Source: Gonium pectorale
Taxonomy: Eukaryota > Chlorophyta > Chlorophyceae > Chlamydomonadales > Volvocaceae
DNA length: 64,000 nt
Assembly (NCBI GenBank): GCA_001584585.1
Contig: LSYV01000056.1
Coordinates: 423,191 to 487,190, forward strand
Direction: 5' to 3'
The stretch's first letter is position 1. Each line of letters starts with the position of its first letter. Position numbers and translations under genes: made by a program. Below, piece by piece: positions 33,177-46,600 of the stretch. Below the pieces are notes generated by a model. That model worked only from the letters and a program-made list of their open reading frames with translations. It was not told the origin of the DNA and searched no databases.

Positions 33177-35814
33177 TCACAACGTTGCGTTGATGCCTGC
33201 GTTGCTGTACATGGCACTGTACTTGGCCATCAGGCCGTCCAGGTTGGCCGCGTTGCCGCTGCACGACAGAAGGTAGCCCACCCACTGATCCATCCCCTCC
33301 TGCGGGTAACAAGCCACATGCCGTGTCACGGGGAAACGTCATAACGGGCGAGTAACAATCATTAGATGGCTCACATCTCGGTCTATGACCTCAGGCCGTC
33401 GGGCTTCGCTAAGGGCATATCACATGTGATGCTGTCGGGCCCGCCGACCAGCCGCCCTAGTGGGTCAGGACACCAATCCAAGACTGCTCGCCGCCGTGCC
33501 ATGCGAATCACTGCCCATAGGATCATGCCATGCCAGCATGACCATAACCATACGACGGGCAGTGCAGCGGCGGACGAATGCTTGGCGACAGCTACTCACT
33601 TTGGGGCAGGAGCCGTCTGCTGCGGCCACGACCGGCTGCCCGTGCAGGCAGCCGCACTTGGTGTGGCACTCCGAGGGGAAGGCGTGCGGGTCCAGGTATC
33701 CCACCGACAGCACCGACATGCCCAGCGTCGTCACGCACTCCTGCACAGTGGCGGCAGCAGAGACGCGGGGCGTAGGAAAGGAAAGGAGGTGACTGGCAGC
33801 AGAGCGGTCGTACGGTAATATTGCGTAGCGGCCGAGGCGCTTCGGCATGAGGGAGGTTTCTGTTACGATTGACCGTAGTGCGACCAGCCCGGGGTGATGA
33901 ACCGCGCAACGAAGCCGCGCCGGATGAACCTTACCTCGGGCAGGAACCAGGCAGTCTACAGTTGAGCTGGGACCATTGCCACCATTGGGCATACGGGCGA
34001 TATCCGGCCGCGTGATAGCCGTCGCCCTGCTCTGCCAAACACCCACCGAGGCATCCTGGAGTCTACCCCAGCCAGCCACGGGGCGGAGTAACCGCATATG
34101 TGCTACTGTGCTGGACATTGAAAGCGCTTGATCATGTAAACCCCTACAGGGCTCCCAGGCCTTTACCATTCCTGCCTCGCTCAACGCGCCGATGCCGCCC
34201 GTGTGCTCTCCCATCCACTCCCCGCCGCTGCATCGCCTCAGCTGCCCATGCCTGTACTGCCCATGCCTCAACTGCCCGTGCCCCTCCTGCCCAAGTGATT
34301 CCTCGTCCTTTCACCGGGGCCGGATGTCTCCTCCCTACGCCTCCAACCGCCCCAGCCGTCCATGCCCGTCTGCGCTGCGCCCGATTTCGCAAGCGCGTTC
34401 CCGGACGATTAGGATTGGCCCGCAATAGCCCCGAGCAACCGAAGGCTACGAAGGAAGAGGGATCCCCATGCCGGTACTTGCCATGCGGTACTTGCTACAT
34501 AGGACGGCGATCGGTGCACAGTGCGCACCTGCATGACGTTCCGGAAGGTGTGGTGGTCCAGCGGCTTGTCGTTTACGTCGTGGCTGGTGTACATGCTCCA
34601 GTAGAGCCAGTTGTAGATGCAGCGGAAGGTCGCCGGCGTGGTGCGCACAAAGGCGATGTCGAGGCGGTGGTGCTCGTCGGGCAGCTCGCCGTTGGGCCCC
34701 GGCACCTGGGGGCTGCAGCCGCTCTTGGGCGTGCCTGACACCACCACGTGCGCCGTGGTGCGCGTGTACATGTACTTGAGCGGGTTCCTGAAGAAGTACT
34801 GGTGTGCGTCAAAGTACAGCACGTCGTACCCTGTACGGTAAGGCAGAGGGTGCGGCAGCAGACACTGGTGATACCTTCCACGCAGGCGGGTGGCCCAGTT
34901 GCCAAGGCGGGACGGCATTTTGCGCCCTGCAGGTCGGTTGGCCGTGTCCTGGGTCTAAGGTTCAGGAAGGCGGCACTGACCGGCGTTAGCAGGAGGGTGC
35001 GGGAGCGGCATGGGGGAGGCGCTCACCCATGGAGATGAGGTCCACCAGGGTCTTGATGCGGCTCAGGCCCACCGAATAGGCCTGTGCCTTGGTCCGGCTG
35101 ACATCCAGGAGGTCCTGGATGCCCTGGTTAAAACCGTGGTCCAGCTCATAGCATTTCTGGTGAAGCGGCCGAGCAGGTGCACGGGCATGGGGGGGCAGAA
35201 AGGTGATGGTGGGAAGTTAGACGAGGCAAACGCCCTCGCCGACAACGCCCCATGCCGGGTGCTGACGGGAGCACGACGGGGCTAGCATGTGGGGAGGTAA
35301 CTGTGCCAAACACTCACATCCAGCTCGCCACTCCGGGAACTCCCTGCCCCTGAAGACGGTTCGTATCCTGCCTGCATACCCAGTCGATACCCACTTGGTG
35401 GTACTTCTCCGCCAGCTTGTCACAAGCCAGCTGAGTGTCCATGTTCGTAGACGCAACTATTGTGTGCTCCGCCAGAGTGGTTGCCGCGTTCCCGTTGGTG
35501 TCCACTTGATCGGACGACGTAAAGGTCGCCAGGTTTGCCAGCAGGCGCGGAAGGACCGCAGCTGTGCTAGCTGGCGTTGCAATTGTGAAAAGCAGCACTG
35601 CTCGCATTTCCTCGGTTGCATTGAAATATAAAAGAGACGCATCCGCGAGTTCTCTGATACGTTTAGATGGATTGTTGAGGCCTCTTTCACTCCAGTAGTT
35701 CCCTCGTTGCGCTTGGATAAAGTCGTCTGCTTGCACTGCGGCAAGCGACGCAAGGAACAGCAGCAGGAGCACTGTCATGGTGGATACAAGATACTGCGAA
35801 CCCAGCCTCGTCAT
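33177..35814 (-). CDS. secreted nucleotide-diphospho-sugar transferase domain protein (PF03407/GT77-like)
   Basis: A probable Golgi or secretory glycosyltransferase-like protein. Five exons (minus): 35814-35380, 35156-35027, 34830-34529, 33740-33600, 33299-33177, all in phase, giving 376 aa. A start at 35778 would give 364 aa, and both leave a hydrophobic leader (TVLLLLFLASLAAVQA) consistent with a signal peptide. The transferase core is in exon 3: YDVLYFDAHQYFFRNPLKYM aligns with the family's DxD strand and RDP block, followed by DIAFVRTTPATFRCIYNWLY and LDHHTFRNVMQ. The usual DxD reads DAH (about 196-198), and the usual DQ before F reads DHH. Exon 4 is Cys-rich (FPSECHTKCGCLHG). The donor of exon 1 (35379) was chosen because it restores phase into KCYELDHGFNQG. 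Sugar donor and acceptor cannot be deduced. Confidence 0.72.
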
Positions 35815-35984
35815 CCCCTAACGCGGAAAGCGCCTAGACTGCCGCAATGTTGCGCCCGTACCAACCGCCGCACCGCACACGCACACAAGACGCTTGCAAC
35901 CTGCAATCCCTGGCGTGCCCGAACCCCAGCCCCATCCCAACCCCCACAGCATGGACACCCCCTCAGTGAACAACAGACGATGGC

Positions 35985-36085
35985 AAAGAAAGGGGGGGGG
36001 GCCAGCCTTTATGGACATATCCACCCTAAGACACGACGCCACCGTTTGGGCGGGTTGGTATACGGCGGGGCATGGTAAACCCGCC
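35985..36085 (+). repeat. dispersed short repeat, copy 3
   Basis: Shows agcctttatggacatatccac, then cgacgcc-accgtttgggcgg and a ggttggtatacggcggggca tail that matches the reverse copy at 16272-16390. Confidence 0.6.
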
Positions 36086-36212
36086 CGTATGACCCATCAT
36101 TGAGGGTATGTTACGCAAACGTCATGTGCCCACGGCACTGGGCACCGTTCAAGCTGGCTGCGGAGCCTGCCCAGGTCTGCCTTACTATGGCAGAGCTAAG
36201 CACCCAGTGTTG

Positions 36213-36241
36213 TGGATGATGTGGATGATGTGGATGCTGGA
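36213..36241. repeat. gtggatgat microsatellite-like repeat
   Basis: Three short tandem units of gtggatgat/gtggatgct. Confidence 0.7.
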
Positions 36242-37686
36242 TTCACACCTACAGGCACTGCTCGTCACCCACAGCGCGCCATGCTTGCGGTAAGAGGCAG
36301 ATGGTAAAACCTCATGATCGTGCCCTGCATATTGCTACGGCGCCATCCCCAGCAGCTCCCTGCATCCCATGCATTGTCCAATGATTTCCAATGCCTGCCA
36401 CAGCCTCCTGCTGTGGCTTTCCAGGCACTTGACCCGGGGTATACGGCTGCGGATGACGGCGCCCTGCTGAGGCTACCGAGACTGCTTCTGCGGCGGCTCC
36501 GAGTAGCCTTACCGGTACCGTTGGGTGTGTACGTGCGTGGACGTTACCCCACAGTTCTTTGCAGCCTTTCATACTTCAGTCTCCGCCTTGGATGCATGGA
36601 ACCTGGGGGGACCCGCTCACAGTACAGTGGATTGCGGGGGCGGTGCACAAACATGCTGTTGTGCAGGAAGACCAGGAGGATCGAATGCAGTATCTCAACA
36701 GCTTCCGCGCGCCGGCAGCGGCAGCGGAGGCGGCGGTACAGACGGAGGCAGGGGGCCTCTGGAGGCTCTCTCATTCGTGGCGGGTTCACCATGCTGCTAC
36801 GCGTACCGTGGACGAGTGGTTTGTGGCGTCCGCCAGAACCAGACGATGGGCAGAATCAACCTCCCAATGACCAGCTATCTAGGAGCTAGCCCATCGTCTA
36901 GCACAAGACCCTACAACACGTACATTCAGGGGCGGCAGTGGCGAGATGCCGGGTCGAAAGGCTTCGCTGCACGCAGGAGTCCTGTGGCTCGTGAAAGCAT
37001 GGTTCATGGTCTCATCCGTGGCTTTTGGCAACATGTGCACCAATAAAAAAGAGAAATCTGCAGAGAAATCTGCACCAGTTAACATGCGGTACAAGGGCGT
37101 GAGCACCGAGGGGGAAAGACGCCCGCAGTGAGAAAGAGAGTCGCCGTTAGGGTGCCCGCGACAAGTGGGGAAGCATAGGAATGACTGCGAGCAGTTTACG
37201 GGCCGGTAGTACTGTAGTCGTCCCGTGTTATTCGTCAATGCCGGTTTCAATAGTTGCCCGTTAGCCTGTGAAGGGCTGCAAATCAGGATTGCTGGGTGCA
37301 TCGGCATGCACGGCACGGCACGTACCCTAGGCTGTACGAGGCTGTTGCGGTACGGGCGGGCATGAGGGGAGCGGCTGCTTCCCTGGTTGGTTACTCCTGT
37401 TACTCGCGCATATGCGCCAAATTTTAGACTGGATGGAAAGGAAAGCGCGATAGAAGCTAGTGCCTACGCGCCGGGCAACGCGGGAGAATGCAACAAGGCG
37501 TGCCTAGCGTGCTCTATGAAGAGATCGAGCTCTATGCTGCCAGCAGCAACGGCCGAGCTGTCGGGAGGGCGAGGACACCGAAGCGTCAAGCACCAAACCT
37601 AACCGACCAAGGCGCGTGAAGCACGCAACTCGAATAGCATGCAACTCTGTCATGTGATCGGGCTCCATCGGTCCCAACTTGCGCAG

Positions 37687-40600
37687 GTGGACTGCTCGTC
37701 GCGCCCGATGGCTCGGCCTTCGCCGTCCTGGACGCGACAGCGACGTCACTAACTATCTTTCATGCTAGTGGCGATCCTGCCACTGGCAGCGGTGTGCACG
37801 GGCGGGGCGATCATGTGCCCTTCGTCGCGGTCCGCACCTTCCAGCCGACCAACATCAGCGGCGGGAGCCTATCGCAGCCAGACACGGTCACGGCCTTTTG
37901 CTGGTCCGCCGACGGGTGCCGCCTAGCCCTTGCGTGCGAGTCAGGCCATGTGTATGTGCTCGACAGGTGCGGAAGTGATGGGGCCAGGTGGTGCAGCCGT
38001 GGGCACCTGGGCGGGATATTGGCAGCAGCGGCCTGCAGCATGGCGATCTACGCGTTGCTGGGCCACCAGGCACGAGCTGGTATCTGGCTTGGGACACCAA
38101 TGTTTTGAGCAGGCTGCAGAAGTGTTGAGCGTCGCCGTGATGCATCTTCAAGAAACAAACAGGACCGTGTTGGACGATGGTGCCTGTCGGTGTTGGGCCC
38201 GGCGGAGCATGGCTGGCGATACGGGCTGGGCACGGTCCCAACAGCAAGCATCCTGCATGCGTGTTCCTCCCCCCCTCCCCGCACGATCCTGTACACCGCT
38301 GCGCCACCTGCCGCGGGCTCCCGCTCCGGACTAGTTCCTTGCTTCTTTCACCACTCACCCGAATGTGAATGGATCTCGGTTTGACGCTGCCGTGGCCCTC
38401 CTCTCCGCCCGGCGTTCGCTATCGCCCCCTCCCCAACCGTGCCCGCCACTGCAGCTCCGGCCGGCCGCTGGTCCACCTGCCGCCTGGCTCAGGGCCCTGG
38501 TCTCGCAGGCCCGTGGCTGCGCTGGCGCTGCCCTCCCCCGCGCTGCTGCTGCTCGTCACCTCCAGCCCCGCCCAGCTGTGGGCGCTGCCGCTAGGCGCAC
38601 CGCCGCGGGCGCTGGCTGGGCTGCGGCCCACGCCACTTCCCGCCAAGGTCCACGGCGGTGCCGTACGCGCAGCATCGTACGACCCACGTGCCGGTACCCT
38701 CGTACTGGCTGGCGAGGCGACCGCGGCGGCTAGCGGCGGCAGCTCCACCGCTGCCGTCGGCGTCAGCGCGTGGCGCGTGGCGGCAGCTGCCGCCGCCGGC
38801 GCGGCCAAGGCGCCGGCGACATCGCTGCTGGGATCGTTCGTTGGGACGGTGGGCGGGCGCGGTGCCGCCGCTGGTGCGTGGTCTCGCGGCCGCTGGGTGC
38901 TGAGTGTGTCGTCGCTGGGGGAGCACGCGGCGCTGTGCTGCCCGCCCGCGGGGGGGCTGCTGCTGCTGGCGCTGCCGGGCTGCGGACGGGTGGACGCGGG
39001 CGAGCGCTTCGGCGGCCGGGGGCTGCCGGCGGCGTCGGGACCGCAGCTGCAGGTGCGTGGGCGGGCGGGCGGGCGTGGCCGACGGAGTCGAGGCGGATGC
39101 AGGGAAGGGGAAGTGGGAAAGCGGGGTCTGCGGGCGTCGGCGACGTGGGCCGGCTTCCGGTCATAGCGGGGCCACTGGACGGGGTCACGGTCTGCTGTTG
39201 AAGGTAGGGTATTGGAGCTGCTGGTGCGGCTAACATGGTCGTGGTGCTTGGAATTTGGCGGACCCTCCGGCTCTTGGCCCTCACGGCTGTACCCCTCCCC
39301 CTCTGCCCTCCTCCTGCCTCCTGCGCCTCCCCTCCCCTCGTCCCCGCCCACCCCGCAGCCGTCCCTTGCATCCGCCGCCTCCGCCGCACTGTCCGCCAGC
39401 TGGTGGGGCGGCAGCGAGGCGCTGCTGGCGCTGTCGGACGTGCGGGGCGGCGTGGGATTGGCGGCGCTGCCGGGATGGGCAGACGCGCTGGGGCTGGGGC
39501 TGGCGGGCGAGCAGCCGCCGCGCTTCAAGCAGGGTACGTGCGTGGCTGGGCGCGTGCGTGCGGTGGGGTTGGATGGGTGGGAGGTGGGGACGCTGTGGGG
39601 GGGCTGGGAGGGGTGCATGGGTACGTGTGATGTATGGGGTGGTGTGGAATGCGCCAAATGGAGGGGAATCGGGAGGGCGTCGTGGGTAGGGCGGGGAGGG
39701 AGGGCGAAGGGAAGGGGGCTGGGAAGCAGCGGCGGGGTTTTGAGAGGACTGGGGGTTCCGGGGCTAAGGCATGGGATGGCAGCTCAGCTGCGCAATGGAG
39801 GGTGGTCACGCTGGCACCCATCCTCCTGGCTATGTGGGGCTTGCCCATCTCGATTCTGTTTCCACGTCTACGCTTCATACGCCGACTGTACTTGCCCGCT
39901 CGCCTCCAGGCGCCCTGGTAGCCGCCAAGCCCGGCGGCCGCGGCCCCGCCGGCCTGCTGGTGCTGGAGCCGCAGCCGCTGCCGCCGCCCCCCGCAGAGCA
40001 GCCGCAGCAACAAGCGCCGGGGCGCGGCAAGGGCCGCGGCCGGGACGCAGCCGCAGCCGCCCCGCCCCCGCCTCCACCCCCGGGCTACCGGCTGGTGCTG
40101 CTGGCGGAGCGGACCCCGGCGCAGATGCTGCGGGCGAGTGCGGGGCGCGGCTGGTGTGCGCTGTACCAAGGTTTGGGTGCCCTCGTTTTGATAGTGGTCG
40201 TCCCGTGAGGGCAGTGCTCTCCCGGTTCACCCCATGCGGCGTCGCCTGCGCTGCCGTTGTCTTACCTCCTGTGCCTTCACGCAGAGGACTTAGCCTCGTC
40301 CTCTTGTGCTCGCCCCCTGGGCCCACCCCTTGCCCTGCCCCGTCCCGTCACCACTTCGTCCGGCCCCCGCTCTGCTCGTACCTCTTCCCCTCCCCCTCCC
40401 CAGCTCGTCGTTTTTTTAATCCCCTCCCCCTCCCCTTCCCCCTCCCCCGTCCCGCAGGTGTACGTGCGGCGGCAGCAGTGGGACGCGGCGCTGGCACTGG
40501 CGGCGCGCGCGGGGCTGCCCGCGGACGCGGTGCGCGTGGCCCGCTGGTCGGGGCGGCCCGCGGATGGCGCCAACATCGCTGACAACCTGGCCACCATGGA

Positions 40601-43600
40601 GGACAGGTGCGGCGCCGGCTTGGGCTGCTGCGCGCTCTGGGGTTAGCTGCTGACCTCCCCTGGCGTAGAATTACACGTTGCCGTGTCGTAGGAAGGCTGC
40701 AAGACGCTGATATGTTGCTGCATAGACCTGGATAGGCCTGGATAGGCCATTACTGCACGGCGCTGACGTCTTGGAGGGCACACTAGCAGCAACTCGCAGA
40801 TGGTGTGCCAGCCGAGTGTGCAGGCATGGCGGTCTCATGGGCCGGCACCCGCGCTCCAGACCCCGAGGGTTGGGGACTTGGATGGATGCATGCATCATCG
40901 GGTTGCAGCGCTGGCGCCTCTGGACCGCTGACCGCAGCCCTTTGCCCTTCTTCTGTCCCCTGCCCGGACAGGCGGTGGGTGGTGGTGGAGTGCGCCACAC
41001 GGCTGGCACCCGACGCCGAGGCGCAGCGGGCGCTCATCGAGTACGGCCTGCGCGAGACGGAGCGGCGGGCGGCGCCGCCGGGCGTGGCGGCGGCGGCTGC
41101 GGTTGAGCAGGTGCGCGCACTCCGCAGGGGGGCTCGCAAGAATCCCTCCCGATCCTGGTTGTGAACCTCCTCGCTCCTCTTGGTAACTGGATCTGAAGTT
41201 GATGAATACTCCGTCTCATCGGTCCTCTTGGCTCCGTGGTTCCCGCTCCGCCCCGGATGGTGGCCGCAGGACGCCGGCGAGGCGGAGGCTGCTCGCTGCC
41301 CCGCCGGAGAGGAGGCCTGGTGGTGGGCCTGGCGGCTGGTGCTGCTGCGGCAGCGGGACCGGCTGGACGTGCTGCTGGCGGCGCAGGGCGGGTGGGTCGG
41401 GGTGTGAAGAGAAGGGGGCTCGAGGGGCGAGTGCGTTCTTGCTTGTGCGGAAGTGGGTGATTTTGGGGGGTGAGATGGATGATAATTATGTAACCGCCAT
41501 GGGTCTCACGGTAGGACGGCTCCTCACGGTTGCTGCGCAAAGCCAGCTGGGTGGCCGCAACCTCTTGCCTCTGTGGGCTTGGCTGTCAAAGCGGCAGCTT
41601 GGCATGCTGCTCGACGACGTCGGGGCCATGTGCTTTCACAAACCACAGCCACCACCACCACCGCTCTTCCCCCTCCACCACCCGTGCTTTGAACTGCGCT
41701 TCCTCCCTCCCCTAATGTCTCCCCCCATGTGCAGCTCCTTCGACCCGTCCGCCTTCTCGTCCTTCCGCGACCTCCCCCTTCTGTCCGCGGCCGCCTCCTG
41801 GGCTGCGCTGGGCGCCGTGGGGCCGCTGACCGCGCTGGGCCGCGCCTACCCCGCCGGCCTGAGCGGCCCGCCGCTGCTGGCGGTGCTGGGCCGCCTGCCG
41901 GAGAGCCTCAAGCCGCGAGCGTACGCGTCGCTGCTGCCCCGGGTACGGGCGGGGGCGGGGGCGGGGGCGGGGGCCAGCGGGCGTGCAGCGGGGCCTGCTT
42001 TCGGTGTGTTGCGGGCCGCGCTGCAGCATTTTCACATTCACAACGAATGGATGCCGCTTACGACCATTGCCCTCTGTAAGTGTGGCATTGCTCCTAGACC
42101 GCGCCTCGTCGAGACTCAGGGTCGTCACCGACCGAGGCCTGCCCCTGCCCACATTCTGCTATCCGCCCTGCCGCCAACAGGCTGACGCCGAGGACGCGGC
42201 GACGCGGGCCGCTGCGCCCCCCCGCAGCCCCGACTGGGTGGAGGACCCCACCCTCCTGGCCCTGCTCGCGAGGGACCTGCCCGCCGCCACAGCAGCGGCC
42301 GCCTCCGCCCGCGCGGCAGCGCGCGCAGCCGATACCGCCGCGGCCAGCGCGGCGCATGCAGAGCCGGGATCCTCGGGCCTCGGGTCTGAGCTGGATCGGG
42401 ACTTGGCGGTGGAGCTGGATCCGGAGGCTACCGACGCGGCGCTGCGCTGCCTGGCGCCGCGGCCGCGCCTGTCGGCGGCAGCAGTGTCGGACTGGTTTGC
42501 GGAGCGGGCGCTGGAGCTGGACGAGGGGGCGGGGCAGCTGCAGGTGCGGCGAAAGGGAGAGGGCGACGTTTGTTAGGGGTTTGAATGGGGCCGTGCAACG
42601 GTAGGAGGGGCTGCGATGACGACCAAAGATATCTCCTTGTCGTTCCTTCTGCCTCGCCGCGCGACGTCGCGGCGCAAAGAGTGATGATTCCGTACCCGTA
42701 CCGGCTGTTGTTTGTCCCCCTATCCTCTGTGCCGGCTTTGTTGGTCTCCCCGTCCCACCGACCCAGAGCTCCCTGGCTCTGCTGGAGCTGGGCTGGGAGC
42801 GCGGCGCCCGGAGCGCCCGGGTGGCGGAGCTGCTAGCGGCGGCCCGGGCGCTGGCGGGTGAGGGGTTGGGCCGGGGGCCGGGGGCCGTGAGGGCTCTGCC
42901 TCTCTGCGTTGTGACAGCTTCTTGGGCACCCGTGTGGGCCCCCGCCGTGCAGCCTGGGCAATCCTGCTGTCCTCCGTGGACCCAATAAGCAATGACCATG
43001 CCGACCTTCGCAGATCCTCGTAACTACTAAATGTCCCAATCTTGACCCGCCTTCTCACGACCTTCGCTCCTTGGCTTGACACATCTTCCTCACGCAGGGC
43101 TGGTTGGCACCGCGCAGCCGCGCGGACGCCCGCAGGCTGCCTCCTCCGCCTCCGCTGTCAGCGAGCGGCCCTGGAGGCTGCGGCTGCGCGATTTCTGCGA
43201 CCTGCCCCTCCGCGACCAGCTGCGGCTGCTGCTGGCAGGCGGGCGGGAGGAGACGCTGGAGGACGACCTGGAGGGCAGGTGCGCAGGGGGGGAGGGGGCA
43301 GCAGGCGGCGATTGCGGTGGCGGTGGTCGGGCGACCGGCCGTTTCATTGGGCGACGCGGGGGAAAACATGGGTGATGTATGGGTTGGCAGCGCAGGACCT
43401 GGGAATGAGGCCTGACGGTCAGTGCGGTAGCCAGGGCCGTGTGCGACGCGGAGGAAGGCAGAGTGTGGGTGGGAGAGGGTCGGACCAGTGGGCAGGGGTA
43501 AAGCAGCGGGCTGGCACTCGCGTGCCGCCCTGGTGCTAGTGCGCACTTCGTTACAGCGCGGTTTTGGGGAGTTGGAGCAGCGGCCCTGATGCCCTTCACG

Positions 43601-46600
43601 GTTCGCGTGGCGCGATGTCTACGCTGCATGGCTGTCCACGCGCGCGCCCATCTCACGCCTGCGCCGCCGGTCACCAGTTCTTACGCCGCCACCACCGCGC
43701 AACCCCCCCCCCCACACACACACACGCCGCCCGCCGCAGGGTGCTCCCCTTCGTCCGCGGCCTCGGCTCGCGGCCCGGCGACCTGGCGCCCGTGCTGGCG
43801 GGCCTGCTCGCGGACGAGACGGCGCGGCGGCCGCGCTGGGCGGCGGCGCTGGTGGCGGCGGAAGCGGGCCGCCTGAGGCTGTTTGGCAGCGCGGCGGAGC
43901 TGGCGCAGGTGGGTGCGGCCGGGCTGCGGCTGCGGTTTTAGTGTGCGGCGGGCCGGCTGGGCGGGCGGGCCGGCTGGGCGGGCGGGCAGGCGGGCAGCTC
44001 GCGAGGCTGCGCCGGATCGGGTTTCAAGCGGCTGTGGTCCAGGCCGTGAGGGTTTGATGGCCGAAGGCTTTCGACGCCCCTGTTGGGCGCGCTGTGTGCG
44101 AGCTGTAATGGAATGTGAGGGACCTGCATTGCCGCTGCCCCGCGGTACGGACGCGCAGGCTGTGCACGACGCCGTGCTGTCCTGCCCGCATACCGACGAG
44201 TGGTCGGACCTGACAGCGGCGGTGGAGGCGGCGCAGCGGGCCCTGGCGGCAGACGCTGCCGGCGGCGAGGCCGGCGGTCCAGAGGGCGATGAGAGCCCCG
44301 CTGCCGCAGACGCTATTGCTGCCGGCGATGTTGGCAGGCGCCTGTACCGGTTGCGCGGGCTGCTGTCGGGCGGCGCGCTGCTGGCGGCGCGCGGTCTGGC
44401 GATGCGGCCGTCGCGGCTGGCCGAGTGCGCCGGCTCGGAGGCGGAGGCGGCCGGCGTGCTGCGGCGGCTGCTGGGGCGGGTGCAGAGGTGCGTGTGTTCT
44501 AGAGGCGTGACGGCGTGCTCAATCGGGACTAAGACGAGACAGCGAGCAAAATAATCCTAGCCGGCAGCCCATGGACCCTCATCCCGCGCCCGACCCAACA
44601 AGTAACCCCTAGGAACTTAACACTTGGGTGCTGGGCTGGGCTGGATAACTGGCAAACGTGTGTGTCCTGTATGCGTAATGGCGTGTGCAAACAGTCTTAC
44701 AAGACAGCGAGCAAAGGAACCTAGCCGGCAGCCCATGGACTCTCCGCCCGTCCCAGCAAAGTAAACCCCCAGCACCTGAACGCTGGAATGCGGGCCTGCG
44801 CTGGGCCGGATAGCCGAGCCCAGCAAAAGTGTGTGCACGTGCGGCGTGGCGGTGGCGGTTGGGAATCAGGGAGTTCAAGTACTTCGGAATGGCAGGGTTA
44901 CTGCGTCGGGAACCGAGCGCTGCTTAGCGGTGGAGGACGGGAACGAGGACTTATCATGAACCACTCCGTGCCCGCGCCTTTCTCGGCCCCCGCCCCCGCT
45001 CCCCGCCCCAGGAGCTCTCCCTCCATGGCCGCCCCGGCCTGGTGCTCGCTGTGGTCTGACTTGGCACAGCTGCGGGCCGCCGCCTTCACGTGCCTGACGC
45101 CGCAGCAGGTGGGGGCCGCCGCCTGCTGCTGGGAGGGGCGAACGGGTAATGGTCCCGGGCGGGTGATGTGGGGGGCTGAACCCACGCGGTGATGGAGTGG
45201 TCGCTGGGAACGGCCAATGCGTAGTCACGGACTGCTGCTCTTCACACAAAGGTGCCTGGTATCCGAAAGCCATCGCGGTGGGTGTCGGGCTCCTTGTTCA
45301 TCGTCGTTGGTTACACCGGAAGGACTCTCTGCTTTCTATGCTTGCGCTCGGCATCAGCTCCTGTCAGTCACCCACCTCACAGACGCAGCGCACCCATGAG
45401 GCCCTAGCGCCCTCACGTGTCCGTGAGGTGCCCTCTCCCACATTAAGCGAGCTGCGTCCGCCTGCCGTGCCTTACTGGCCGCCCTCCGCACCGCCCCGCC
45501 CTCCAGCCCCTCCCACATCCCTCCTGGAATCGGAATGACATGTGCCTCCGGCTACTAAATTGATGCAGGCTTCCGGCCCTGTGACGCCCTTCCACCCTCC
45601 CACCCGCAGGTCCTGTCAGAGCTACTACGTGTGATGCTGCACTGCGGACAGCTGGAGCTCGCGGACGACTTCCTGCGCAGGGGGCCGCCAGGTGGGTGGG
45701 CGGGTGGGTGGCTGCTGCTGAAGCGGGGTGTTGAAATGGAACGACGCATACGACGAGCGTAAGCGCGAAAGTGATGGTGTTGTTGTCGGACCCAGCTCCG
45801 TCGAAGGGGTGATGTCCCTGCATGTTAGTTCGGCAGCGACCACCACCGCAGCCCCCGATGCGGCCCAGAATTCTCTCTGGGGTGACCCTATGCAATGCCG
45901 TGCTGGGATGCGCCTGGTCTGGCCTACTTGCATCGCATGCGGGCTGGTGCATGTCTCCCGGCTCCCGGCCCACCCAGCCCCCCGACCCGCTGACTACCGT
46001 TGTCTCACCTAAATGCACCGGGAAAGCGAGCCGCGCCAGGCGGAGCGGCGGGAAGGGGCAGGGAAGGGCACAGCGAGGAATGTTAGCGACGAGAAGTGAA
46101 AACGTAGCGCAAATGCGACGAATGACATAGCAGGACCCTGTGAACAAAGTGGGCTACGGTGATGGCGCCGAAAGGGGTTGTGTAGGCGCATGGAGGCCAT
46201 AAGAGTGCGTAGGTGGTGGTACGGCAGTACGACTGTGCGCTGTCGTGGAAGTGTGGGGATAGGGGGCCCTGGCATTTGAGGCCACAGGTTCGACATACTC
46301 GCACACGCACCACGCAGCGTGCACAGGGCGTGGGAGCCGCAGTGAGCCGCTTCGGCCCAGATCCGAAACCCCCGGCGAGGCTCTGCCTCGCCTGGACCAT
46401 GCCTAGCGGAGGAACGGAGACACCTGCGACTGCCTCTCGCCGGCGCAGGCGGTGAGGTGGTCCTGGAGCCTGCCGCCGCCGAGTCGCTGGTCGCCTCTGC
46501 CGCCGCCGAGCTGCTGGCAGCGGCGACCGACCCGTGGGACGACAGCGCCGAGCTGGCAGCAGCGGTGCTGGGCCTGGCAGCTGCGCCGGACGCGCCGCCG

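Larger units (their letters stand above)
35815..37686. other. intergenic: divergent upstream region, unresolved NBAS 5' end
   Basis: Lies between the start of the minus-strand sugar-transferase gene and the first recognised NBAS exon. It holds a dispersed repeat copy (35985-36085), a short gatgtg-type repeat (about 36213-36240) and an open frame 36525-37046 (173 codons) with no recognisable domain. The first NBAS exon or exons must lie here or close by, because exon 37687 starts in phase 1, but I could not choose between candidate donors. Confidence 0.45.

Noticed and set aside
36525..37046. 173-codon plus-strand frame upstream of NBAS
   Set aside because: No recognisable domain, mixed codon usage, no splice context. 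It is mentioned only in the intergenic entry.
38419..39657. 412-codon minus-strand open frame
   Set aside because: It lies opposite NBAS N-domain exons and introns, and its Pro/Ser/Arg composition is a GC shadow.
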